Origin: CAVYVZ01 sp963772065
Lineage (GTDB): Bacteria; Acidobacteriota; Vicinamibacteria; Vicinamibacterales; UBA2999
NCBI GenBank assembly: GCA_963772065.1
Contig: CAVYVZ010000003.1
Location: forward strand, 62,001 to 126,000
Reading direction: 5' to 3'
DNA length: 64,000 nt
Of this stretch, positions 36,034-44,062 are shown piece by piece. Position numbers and translations under genes: made by a program. The notes under the pieces were generated by a model. It saw only the letters and a program-made list of their open reading frames with translations, searched no databases and had not been told where the DNA came from. Every line of letters starts with the position of its first letter. Position 1 is the stretch's first letter.

Positions 36034-37284
36034 GTGCCATCCACTGGATTCTTCGGCGATTGGTACTCACGGAACCGCACCCGAACGCAGGCGCTGTTCG
36101 ATCTCCTCGCAGATGAGGCGTACTACAGCCGTCCGATCGATCTGCGGCATCCGATCGTGTTCTACGAAGGCCACCTGCCCGCATTCAGCTTCAACACGCT
36201 GGTCAAGCGCGCGCTCGGGGGCGCCAGCATCGATCCGAAGCTCGAAGCGCTGTTCGCCAGAGGCATCGATCCGTCAGAGGAAGACGCCGGACGGACCGGC
36301 GCTCATCACTGGCCCTCACGCGCAACGGTCCAGCAGTTTGCCGCGGAGGCCGATCGCCGCGTGCGCGCGGCGCTGGACCACGGCGATCTCGATCGTCCCG
36401 GCGATTCCCTGCTTCACCGCTCGGAGGCCGTGTTCGCGATCCTCGAGCACGAGGCGATGCACCAGGAGACGCTGCTCTACATGTGGCACCGCCTGCCGTT
36501 CGAGCAGAAGCGACGTCCATCGGCCTATCGGCCGCTGGTAGACGGCGACGTGCCGGCACAGGAGTGGATCGACATTGCAGCCGGCCGGGCCACGCTCGGT
36601 GCAGACGAAGACGAGCTCCGGTTTGGCTGGGACAATGAACGACCGCACCGCACTGAGGATGTTGCCGCATTCGCCATCCAGCGCCACGACGTGACGAACG
36701 CGGCCTTCCTCGAATTCGTGAACGGCGGCGGACGGCCGCCGACCTTCTGGGAGCGCCGCGACGACAGATGGTACTGGCGCGGGTTGTTCGATCTCATACC
36801 GCTGCCGATGTCCTGGCCGGTCTACGTGAGTCAGGCGGAAGCGACCGCGTATGCGGAGTGGCGGGAATGCCGGCTGCCGACGGAAGCCGAGTTCCAGCGC
36901 GCGGCGTACGGAACCCCCGACGGCACGGACCGCGTCCATCCCTGGGGCAGCGCGGCCCCGTCGCCCGCGCACGGCGTTTTCGATTTCACGAGCTGGGATC
37001 CGGAACCGGCCGGCTCGCATCCGGCCGGCAGGAGCGCGTGGGGCATCGACGATCTCGTCGGCAACGGCTGGGAGTGGACGAGCACGGTGTTCGCTCCGTT
37101 CCCGGGATTTCGGCCGCTCCCCTCGTATCCAGAGTACTCAGCCGACTTCTTCGACGGCGAGCACGTGGTGATGAAAGGCGCGGCTCCGGCTACGGCGCGC
37201 GAATTGATCCGGCCAACCTTCCGCAACTGGTTCCGGCCGCGGTATCCGTACGTGTACGCAACGTTTCGATGCGTCCGATCATGA
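36034..37284 (+). CDS. egtB: Ergothioneine biosynthesis sulfoxide synthase EgtB
   Basis: A 416-residue non-heme iron enzyme that joins hercynine to a thiol (cysteine or gamma-glutamylcysteine) using O2. The N-terminal DinB-like domain has the 3-His iron site: H47 in YEGHLP, then H139 and H143 in LEHEAMHQET. The C-terminal formylglycine-generating-enzyme (SUMF1) domain runs from about 175, ending WEWTSTVFAPFPGF and the FRNWFRPRYPYVYATFRCVR tail. No EgtA, EgtC or EgtE is adjacent, consistent with acidobacterial EgtBs that use cysteine directly (established for Chloracidobacterium thermophilum EgtB). The start is GTG 36034. The stop overlaps egtD (ATGA). Confidence 0.93.
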   Translation: MPSTGFFGDWYSRNRTRTQALFDLLADEAYYSRPIDLRHPIVFYEGHLPAFSFNTLVKRALGGASIDPKLEALFARGIDPSEEDAGRTGAHHWPSRATVQQFAAEADRRVRAALDHGDLDRPGDSLLHRSEAVFAILEHEAMHQETLLYMWHRLPFEQKRRPSAYRPLVDGDVPAQEWIDIAAGRATLGADEDELRFGWDNERPHRTEDVAAFAIQRHDVTNAAFLEFVNGGGRPPTFWERRDDRWYWRGLFDLIPLPMSWPVYVSQAEATAYAEWRECRLPTEAEFQRAAYGTPDGTDRVHPWGSAAPSPAHGVFDFTSWDPEPAGSHPAGRSAWGIDDLVGNGWEWTSTVFAPFPGFRPLPSYPEYSADFFDGEHVVMKGAAPATARELIRPTFRNWFRPRYPYVYATFRCVRS

Positions 37285-38216
37285 CCGTATCCGCTGTCAC
37301 GTCACCATTCGCCGACGATGTGCGCCACTCCTTGCAGCTGACGCCGCGGCAGCTGCCGTCGGTGTATCTCTACGACGCGCTCGGCTCGGCGCTGTTCGAC
37401 GCGATCTGCGAGCTGCCGTGGTATGGCATCACGCGCGCGGAGACGCGGCTCCTCGCCAGCCATCGCGAAGAAATCTTCGCGCACTTGCCGGGACTGACGC
37501 GCATCGTCGAGCTCGGGCCGGGGGACGGCCGCAAGCTGCGGACGCTCGTCGAAGGCACGTCGAACGCACTGACCGCGCATCTTGTCGACGTTTCCGCTGA
37601 GGCGCTCGCGCGGGCGGCGCACACGCTCTCCGAGGCGCACCACGTCGACGTCGTCACCCACCAGGCGTCGTTCGAAGACGGGCTCGAGACGATCGGTGGT
37701 GATGATCGTACGCTGGTGCTGTTCCTTGGCTCGAACATCGGCAACTTCGATCCGGCCGCCTCGGCGGCGCTGCTGGAGCGCATTCGCGCCTCGCTTGCGC
37801 CGGGCGATGCGCTCCTGATCGGCGCGGATCTCGTCAAACGGGAGCGCGATTTCCTGCTCGCCTACAACGATCCGCTCGGCGTGAGCGCCGCGTTCAACCT
37901 GAACGTGCTGCTGCGCATCAACCGGGAGCTCGGCGGGAACTTCGATCTTCGCGCTTTCCGCCATCGCGCACTGTGGAACGCCGCCGGCTCGCGCGTGGAA
38001 ATGTTCGTCGTGTCGACACGGGCGCAGCATGTACGCATCGAGGCGATCGATCTTGACATCGATCTCGAGGACAGCGAGGCGATCTGGACCGAGAGTTCCT
38101 ACAAGTACACGGCCGAAGGCGTGCGCAATCAGCTCCACACCGCCGGCTTCGAGCCTGTCGCACAGTGGATCGATGGCGACGACGCATTCGCATTGACGCT
38201 CGCGCGCGCGGGCTGA
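37281..38216 (+). CDS. egtD: L-histidine N(alpha)-methyltransferase EgtD
   Basis: A 311-residue SAM-dependent methyltransferase that trimethylates histidine to hercynine, the first step of ergothioneine synthesis. Signature segments: LPSVYLYDALGSALFDAICELPWY, ELGPGDGRKLRTL (SAM loop), FLGSNIGNFDP, LLIGADLVK, and SSYKYTAEGVRNQL (histidine-binding region). ATG 37281 overlaps the egtB stop (ATGA); a second ATG at 37269 is possible. It is the last gene of the DUF5996-egtB-egtD operon. Confidence 0.95.
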   Translation: MTVSAVTSPFADDVRHSLQLTPRQLPSVYLYDALGSALFDAICELPWYGITRAETRLLASHREEIFAHLPGLTRIVELGPGDGRKLRTLVEGTSNALTAHLVDVSAEALARAAHTLSEAHHVDVVTHQASFEDGLETIGGDDRTLVLFLGSNIGNFDPAASAALLERIRASLAPGDALLIGADLVKRERDFLLAYNDPLGVSAAFNLNVLLRINRELGGNFDLRAFRHRALWNAAGSRVEMFVVSTRAQHVRIEAIDLDIDLEDSEAIWTESSYKYTAEGVRNQLHTAGFEPVAQWIDGDDAFALTLARAG

Positions 38217-38254
38217 ATTGCCAGGGCGACGCTTTCGTGAGACGCCGGCGTCTG

Positions 38255-38971
38255 TCAGGTCAGGCTGTCATCCAGAGCAGCGCCTATCGACATCGACTTC
38301 TCGGCATAGATTCGCAGGTTGCTGAGCGAGGTCAATTTCGCGAACGTCTCCTTAATCGTGGCATCGAAGATGGCTAACGACTCCGCTGGCACGTGACCTT
38401 CCGCATCCATGCGCAAACTCTGTAGCTGATTCAGCGAGTTGTTCACGACGTGGTGAACGGTTCGCATCGTGACATGCACGACGCGGAGTCGTTCGGCCTG
38501 CAGCGCGATGTCGAGCTGCCTCTGTCGATGCTGTTGGAAGAACCAACCGACGATCACGATCACGACATTTTCAACGACAAAGAGCACCAGACGCGTCTGT
38601 TGCGCCGGATGCGACCACCACATCGGGTCGGTGGGTTCGATGAACCGAGGGACGGCGACGCCCAGGCTCATCACGGTTGCGCAAAGGGCTGGACCCGGCG
38701 CATTCCGCATGACCATCACGACGGTCGGCAACACGAAAATCATCAACGGAGATGCGCTCCCAAGAACGGGATGGAGCAGCGCGCGCATCGTCGCGACCGT
38801 GGCGACGCAGAGGAGGGCAAGCCCGTACTCACGCGCCGCGGTCGGCGGCCGGATCGCTCCTCGTTCCGGCACACCCGGCGCACCGGGAATGCTTTCTGCC
38901 GCAGTCGCAGCGGCGAAGGCAATGGGCCCGGCAAAAGAAGGCAATCGCTTGAGTGTCCATTCCGTCGTCAT
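38255..38971 (-). CDS. Membrane protein with histidine-kinase-like dimerisation segment but no ATPase
   Basis: A 238-residue protein. About four TM helices occupy residues 40-140 (YGLALLCVATVATMRALLH, PLMIFVLPTVVMVMR, LVLFVVENVVIVIVGWFF). A cytosolic helical hairpin follows with VTMRTVHHVVNNSLNQLQSLRMDAEG. The HHVVNNSLN stretch looks like an H-box of DUF4118/HWE-type kinases, but no HATPase domain follows before the stop. It may be a kinase relic, a truncated adaptor or a membrane anchor for the coiled-coil protein encoded 158 bp upstream on the same strand. ATG 38971 has GAGG ahead. Convergent with egtD. Confidence 0.75.
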   Translation of the reverse strand: MTTEWTLKRLPSFAGPIAFAAATAAESIPGAPGVPERGAIRPPTAAREYGLALLCVATVATMRALLHPVLGSASPLMIFVLPTVVMVMRNAPGPALCATVMSLGVAVPRFIEPTDPMWWSHPAQQTRLVLFVVENVVIVIVGWFFQQHRQRQLDIALQAERLRVVHVTMRTVHHVVNNSLNQLQSLRMDAEGHVPAESLAIFDATIKETFAKLTSLSNLRIYAEKSMSIGAALDDSLT

Positions 38972-39129
38972 CGTCGTCCTCGATATACTCGGCAGCAGTT
39001 CAGCGGTCAGCGAAGCGACGGTCCGACGAGCATCGGCCCAACCGGCCGCCGCAAACGGGGTCACTCGGCGATCTTTTTGGCGAGGGACAGATCAGGCTGG
39101 TACGCGAACAGAAAACTTCTTGAACTCTG

Positions 39130-41868
39130 TCATGGAGTAGCGGGTGACTTCAGTTCGTCGGGCCTCACGGTCCTCAAGGAAAGCTGCTTGATTCCTTGTT
39201 CGAGACGCTCGGCCTGCTCACGTTCGTGCTGCAGCGTGCCGAGAACGCTCCGCGCCTCCTGCAGCCTGAATTCCAGCTGTGCCGCTGTCTGAGCCACGTG
39301 GTCGACGACCGCCTTGTGTTCGCCGATCGTCTCGACGTTAATCCGCATGTCGTCCAGCAGGTCCAGGATGAGACTTGCTTTGCCTTCGACCTCGTCGAGG
39401 AGTTTCCGGCGCGCGTCGATCGTGGCGACGCGTTGGTCGGTCTCTGCGATCCGCGACAAGAGCTCGTCGACCTGGGTCCTCAGCGCCAACACTTCGCTAC
39501 GATGCTGCATGACGTAATCGAGGTCCGACTTGCTGCGCGCCCCAATCAGGTGCACGGCCTCGACCTCCGCTTTGACCGCGCTCACGACCTGCTCGCGGCT
39601 CGCTATCGCCTCGTGACTGCGATCGAGCTCCTCGCCGACCCGTCTGATCTCGGCCAGGCGCGCTTCAACTGCCATGAGTTTCTTCTCGGCCATCACGAAC
39701 TGCGACGCGCGCTCGTCGAGCTGCTTGAACACGCTCTCGGCGCGCGCGAGCTGCTCATCGCAGGCAGCGATGTGGTCCACGGTATCGCGCTGCCGACTCT
39801 GCACCTCCTCGAGGGCCGAGGTCATTGTTTTCCTGGCGTTTTCTGAGCGCGCCAGGTCGTCGGCCAGCGCATTCACGTTCTGCTGACGCTCGGCCAGCTC
39901 GGTTTCGAGCCGGTGGCTGGTTGCCACGAGCTCGGCAAAGCGCCTCTCCTGCTCGGCGATCGCTGCGTCGTCTGGCTTCATCTCCACGAGCCCAGCCCGT
40001 GTCGAATCGATGTCAATTTTGAGGACGCGCACCTGCTCGACGAGCGGCAGGAATTTGGCCTGCAGCGCGGTCAGGGCTTCGAGTTTGTGGTGCGCGTCCG
40101 AGATCTGCAGCACGATGCCATCCGACGTGTTTTTGAGGATCTCAAAATCGGTCCGCGCCTCGAGCTGCTGCGCGAGCCGGCGATCCACCTCGGAGCTCAA
40201 TGTATTCAGGCCGTTCAGCCGTGCCTCGATGTTTGTGACGAGCGACGCACGGGCTTCCAGGCGCGAGAGCTGCCCATCGAGCGCCGACATGAATTGCTCG
40301 AGCGACGTTGCCTGCTGCGACGCGCGTTCGACAAGAGACATCCGGCGAAGCATGTCGTCGACCTTCGCCTCGAGTTCCGGAGCTCGAGTTGAAACAGCGG
40401 TCAACTGCTCGCCAAACGCCTGGATCGCCTGCCGATCCGCCGCCAGCCCGGCACTCAGCTGTGCCATCTCGGCATGCGATGCGCGGAATTCGAGAACATC
40501 TTTTCGGAGCGCGTCAAGCTGCTCGCGACCTTGACGAAGCCAGTCGAACTGCGACGCGACCTTGGTGGCGAGGTCGTCGACGTGCGCGAGCCTGTTGTAG
40601 TGACCTTCAAGCGTGTGCTGCCTGCTGGTCAGCTCGTCTGAGTGTGCGAAAAGCTCGTCGAAGCGCTTTGTGAGTCCCTCGATCTCCTGACCCATGCCGG
40701 AAAGGAACTTCTCCTGCGACGCGAACGCGCCCATCCGCGCTTCCGCGCGGTCCATCGCACTGGCCAGGACGCGAAGCCGCTCGCCAACGGCTTCAACCTC
40801 CTTCTTGTCGACATCCAGAGCTCCGACCTTCGCGTGCAAGGACTCGAGCAACAGCGCGCCGCGCTGTTCGAGCCGCGCCGTTTGGCGCTCGGTCTCCTCC
40901 GACAGCTTCGCGGCAGCCGCCAGCCGTTCCGTCGTGTCCGCAGACAGCCTCTCGAGCCGCGCAAGGGTTTCGTCCGCTGCCGCCGCCTGCTTCATGCCTT
41001 CGTTCAGCTTGCCGATCTGCACTTCCATCGACCACACCATCTCGTTCACGCGATTCGCCTGAACGAGCGCATGCTCGACCGTCGGCTGCTGGCTCTCGAT
41101 AACTTTGGCTTTGAGCGAGACGCGCTCGGCGAGCGCGTTGAGCACGACCATGCGTTCTTCCGTGTTGTGACCCAGCTCCTGGAGCTGCGTCAGTGGTCCC
41201 AGCTTTTTTTCGATCTCCTTGATTGCCGTCATAGCGGCGGCAGTGTCTTCGCGCGCCGTCCGCGAGGTCTCGCTCATGCGGAAAAAGTCGTCGGTCAGAT
41301 CGGCCGTCATGCCGCGTACGACCTCGAGCTCGCCCTGGAGCGCGCCGGCCCCGTCGGCCGACTGCTTGATGTCGGTTTGCGCTGCGCGCAGCTTGTCTCG
41401 AAGCTCCTCGAGCGCCGCGTGTTCCGTTCTCAGAGTCTGAAGACTCGCCTGTGTCTGTTGCGCATGCGTCGAAAGCTGCTCGACCGCCTTGCGATGCTTG
41501 TCCAGTTCACCCGTGGTGCTGATCGCCTGCTCGGCGTGCTGCTGCGCTTCCCTCGCGGCGTCCTTGAGGCCTTGAATGTGCGCATCGAGCTGTTCAAGTT
41601 CCCGGGTGCGGCCGTCCAGCGCGGCGAGCCGCTCGCCGATCTGCTCGAGCGTCGTGGTCACGCCGGACACCTTCTGATCGATGCGGTCGAGGAACTCGCC
41701 GATCGGCTTCAGACTGGCGGTGCGTGTCCTGATCGACCGGAGCGTTTCGTCCATCGCGGTCCGCTCGGCGCGGGCGGTTTGAATGAGCTGCTCCAGTTCC
41801 CGACGCTCGTCGACGACGGTCCCGCCGCGTTTGGAATCGGCCGCGCGGTTCTTGAAGGCATCGAGCAT
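39130..41868 (-). CDS. Large all-coiled-coil protein of unknown function
   Basis: A 912-residue protein almost wholly predicted helical, rich in E, Q, A, L, R with heptad spacing throughout (for example LEQIGERLAALDGRTRELEQLDAHIQ, RLAEIRRVGEELDRS, LEFRLQEARSVLGTLQHERE). No P-loop, hinge, signal peptide or TM segment is visible, so it is not an SMC ATPase. The length would make a rod or filament, as in crescentin-like or scaffold proteins. Start MLDAFKNRAADSKRGG at ATG 41868. It lies 65 bp after a 151-residue Pro-rich gene and 158 bp before the membrane protein gene, suggesting one operon. Function is inferred only as structural or scaffolding. Confidence 0.88.
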   Translation of the reverse strand: MLDAFKNRAADSKRGGTVVDERRELEQLIQTARAERTAMDETLRSIRTRTASLKPIGEFLDRIDQKVSGVTTTLEQIGERLAALDGRTRELEQLDAHIQGLKDAAREAQQHAEQAISTTGELDKHRKAVEQLSTHAQQTQASLQTLRTEHAALEELRDKLRAAQTDIKQSADGAGALQGELEVVRGMTADLTDDFFRMSETSRTAREDTAAAMTAIKEIEKKLGPLTQLQELGHNTEERMVVLNALAERVSLKAKVIESQQPTVEHALVQANRVNEMVWSMEVQIGKLNEGMKQAAAADETLARLERLSADTTERLAAAAKLSEETERQTARLEQRGALLLESLHAKVGALDVDKKEVEAVGERLRVLASAMDRAEARMGAFASQEKFLSGMGQEIEGLTKRFDELFAHSDELTSRQHTLEGHYNRLAHVDDLATKVASQFDWLRQGREQLDALRKDVLEFRASHAEMAQLSAGLAADRQAIQAFGEQLTAVSTRAPELEAKVDDMLRRMSLVERASQQATSLEQFMSALDGQLSRLEARASLVTNIEARLNGLNTLSSEVDRRLAQQLEARTDFEILKNTSDGIVLQISDAHHKLEALTALQAKFLPLVEQVRVLKIDIDSTRAGLVEMKPDDAAIAEQERRFAELVATSHRLETELAERQQNVNALADDLARSENARKTMTSALEEVQSRQRDTVDHIAACDEQLARAESVFKQLDERASQFVMAEKKLMAVEARLAEIRRVGEELDRSHEAIASREQVVSAVKAEVEAVHLIGARSKSDLDYVMQHRSEVLALRTQVDELLSRIAETDQRVATIDARRKLLDEVEGKASLILDLLDDMRINVETIGEHKAVVDHVAQTAAQLEFRLQEARSVLGTLQHEREQAERLEQGIKQLSLRTVRPDELKSPATP

Positions 41869-41933
41869 GCGAATCTCCGTAATCTCAAAGGCCTAGAGGG
41901 TTGACGTAGTGATGCGATCGATCGAAGGCCGCG

Positions 41934-42389
41934 TCAGCGTCGAGTGGCATTCGGGATACGCCACTCTACGTTCTCGGTGAGCGCCTCGATCAAGGCTTGC
42001 AACTGCAAAATCTCGGTTGCCCAGTCGCCCCTCCGCGTTCCATCGGGCGCAGGCTCCTGTTTGGCAACCGCGATGTGGGACGCTGTCGAATCGTCGATGC
42101 CGCTGAGCTCGGCGCCCGGCGCCTCCTCGAGTGGTCCAGCTGAGGTCTCGCGCGCCGTCGACGACCCGATGGCCATCGTCGGTTGCGGTGTGAGGCTTGG
42201 TGGGTCAATCGTCTCGTGCGCGCATTCGACGGTGCCCTGCGCGATTTCCTTGTCGGGGGCAGCAATATTGAAGCACTGTGCCAATTCCTCGTCAGGCGGA
42301 GGCCAATCGAATTCCGCATGCTCTTTTCGAGTTCGCGTGGGCACAGAGGGTTTCGGCGGGGAATTCGACATCCTGGTTCCAGTGCTCAT
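41934..42389 (-). CDS. Small Pro/Thr-rich protein upstream of coiled-coil gene
   Basis: A 151-residue protein with no recognised family. The first ~110 residues are low-complexity and probably disordered (SNSPPKPSVPTRTRKEHAEF, many P, T, S, E). The C-terminal ~25 residues (WATEILQLQALIEALTENVEW) form a likely amphipathic helix that could bind the coiled-coil partner. Two starts are possible, ATG 42389 (MSTGTRMS) and ATG 42371 (MSNSPPK). It is the first confident gene of the operon with the coiled-coil and membrane proteins; the gap to the next gene is 65 bp. Cytosolic by sequence. Confidence 0.65.
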   Translation of the reverse strand: MSTGTRMSNSPPKPSVPTRTRKEHAEFDWPPPDEELAQCFNIAAPDKEIAQGTVECAHETIDPPSLTPQPTMAIGSSTARETSAGPLEEAPGAELSGIDDSTASHIAVAKQEPAPDGTRRGDWATEILQLQALIEALTENVEWRIPNATRR

Positions 42390-42764
42390 TTCTGCATGAC
42401 TGGGTCGACTAAAGTCCTCAGCCGGGCAGAATGTCGTTCGCGCGCAACCCGCGCCGTGTGCGTTATGCGCTCTGCCTGGCGCAACACAAAGCCCGTTGTT
42501 ATCGTGATTTGGCCGCCCGTCCGGAGTGTTCCCGCGCCCACGAACGCAGCCCCTTTGCCGCAGCGCGGAATTCCCGCCGCGTGCAACCGCTGTGCCTCCG
42601 AAGAGTCCGACGCGAAGGTAGATGTGGCTGCAACAGGGGCGTCGCATTCGAGGTAGGCCGAACGAGCGACTTTGAGATAGCGTGGTGAGCCCGAAACTTC
42701 TTGGTCGAGAACCGCAAGATCTCGCGAGTCGCGGAGCGTCAACGCTTCTGCCACAAGGAGTGTC
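42390..42764. other. Intergenic region, possible extra minus-strand gene
   Basis: A minus-strand frame of 126 codons (42386-42766; starts MTLLVAEALTLRDSRDLAV, ends DPVMQK) fills this gap. It overlaps the next gene's start as ATGA, and its composition is not that of a shadow frame. Against it, its ATG lies in the CATG shared with the opposite-strand gene's start and it has no ribosome site or known family. I leave it as a candidate. Otherwise the region must hold the divergent promoters of two operons. Confidence 0.35.
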
Positions 42765-44015
42765 ATGAAAACCCGATCGGACCTCACCCGCCGCACGCTG
42801 CTCCGGACCGCCCTGACCGTCCCGATGGCGTCCGCGAACCTGAGGACGCAATCGTTGCCCGCCGCGGAGGCCGCCGGCACCGCGGCGCATCTGCATTCAG
42901 CGCTCTATGCACGCCTCGGCGTCAAAACGTTCATCAATGCGTATGGCACGCTGACCACGCTCAGCGGCACCCTGATGTCGCCGGAAGTCTCTAAAGCCAT
43001 GGAGGAGGCGTCGCGGCAGTTCGTCCAGATTCACGAACTGCAGGCGCAGGTCGGCCGGCGGCTGGCCGAGTTGACGGGGGCGGAAGCGGCGTTCGTCACC
43101 GCGGGCGCTTCAGCGGCCCTCTGCCTCGCGACGTGCGCGGTCACGGCTGGCGAGGACCCGGCCATGATCGATCGACTCCCGGACCTGACCGGAATGAAGA
43201 GCGAGATCATCATCCAGAAGGCACATCGGAATTCGTACGACCATGCGTTTCGAATGGTCGGCGTGACGCTCGTGGATGTCGAGACAGCCGACGACATCCG
43301 TCGCGCGATCAACCCGAAGACGGCGGCCCTCGCGATGGTCCTGAGTCACAACTCGCTCGGCCACAAGGTCGAGCTCGACGAGATGGTGGCCCTGGCGCAT
43401 GCGGCCGGCCTGCCGCTGATCCTCGACGCGGCGGCGGAAGTCCCGCCCGCGGAAAACCTGCGATCGTTCACGAAGATCGGCGCGGACCTCGTGGCGTTCA
43501 GCGGGGGAAAGAACCTGCGTGGGCCGCAGTGCAGCGGGATGCTGCTCGGCAAGAAGGATCTGATCCGGAAGGCGTATGCCAACAGCGCCCCTCACAACCG
43601 CTTTGCGCGCATCGCGAAAGTCGGCAAGGAAGAGATCGTCGGCCTGCTGACCGCCGTGGAGCTGTACCTGAAACGCGACCATGCCGCAGACCGCAGGGAG
43701 TATCACGCGATGCTCGAACGCGCCGCCCGCCGCCTGGCCGGAGTACCGACGGTCTTCACCGAGCTCATCACCAACGACGACTACAGCCACTCGCCGCGTC
43801 TCTCCGTGCAGTGGGACGAAGCGAAACTCGGCGTCACGCTCGATCAGATGATGGAGCGCCTGGTCGGCGGCGAGCCTGCGATCGTCGCGACCGACATGAC
43901 GAAGTACCAGCCGAATTGGAAGCGGGGAATCGGCATCTTCCCCTACAACCTCCGGCCTGGCGAGGAGATCATCGTAGCCGACAGGGTCAGAGAGATCCTG
44001 ACTGGACGATCGTGA
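42765..44015 (+). CDS. Exported SelA-like PLP-dependent enzyme (Tat signal)
   Basis: A 416-residue fold-type I PLP enzyme of the SelA/COG1921 group (seryl-tRNA selenium-transferase-like, including D-glucosaminate-6-phosphate ammonia-lyase DgaE). The N-terminus DLTRRTLLRTALTVPMASA is a twin-arginine signal. The PLP lysine is in AFSGGKNLRGPQ (about residue 249); LILDAAAEVPP supplies the Asp contacting the ring. These enzymes act by beta-elimination or retro-aldol on amino-sugar-like acids. Export of a folded, cofactor-loaded enzyme by Tat fits. A strong AAGGAG precedes the ATG. It is first in a six-gene run of exported proteins, followed with TGATG overlap. Confidence 0.9.
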   Translation: MKTRSDLTRRTLLRTALTVPMASANLRTQSLPAAEAAGTAAHLHSALYARLGVKTFINAYGTLTTLSGTLMSPEVSKAMEEASRQFVQIHELQAQVGRRLAELTGAEAAFVTAGASAALCLATCAVTAGEDPAMIDRLPDLTGMKSEIIIQKAHRNSYDHAFRMVGVTLVDVETADDIRRAINPKTAALAMVLSHNSLGHKVELDEMVALAHAAGLPLILDAAAEVPPAENLRSFTKIGADLVAFSGGKNLRGPQCSGMLLGKKDLIRKAYANSAPHNRFARIAKVGKEEIVGLLTAVELYLKRDHAADRREYHAMLERAARRLAGVPTVFTELITNDDYSHSPRLSVQWDEAKLGVTLDQMMERLVGGEPAIVATDMTKYQPNWKRGIGIFPYNLRPGEEIIVADRVREILTGRS

Positions 44016-44062
44016 TGAAGACTGTATCCGTGTGTGCCGCCATACTGATCGCGCTCGCGATT
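44015..44062 (+). repeat. Duplicated signal-peptide segment, copy 1
   Basis: The first 48 nt of this gene match 45933-45980 at 42 of 48 positions, encoding MKTVSVCAAILIALAI versus MKRVSMCAAILIALAI. Mismatches fall in codons 3, 6, 10, 13 and 16. Similarity stops after the hydrophobic core. Confidence 0.8.

Noticed and set aside
39130..41868. Coiled-coil protein as an SMC or RecN-type ATPase
   Set aside because: No Walker A or B motif or hinge domain is present.
42386..42766. Minus-strand frame of 126 codons with ATGA overlap to the 151-residue gene
   Set aside because: No family, no ribosome site, and its start lies in the opposite gene's start codon region. Kept only as a candidate in the intergenic note.
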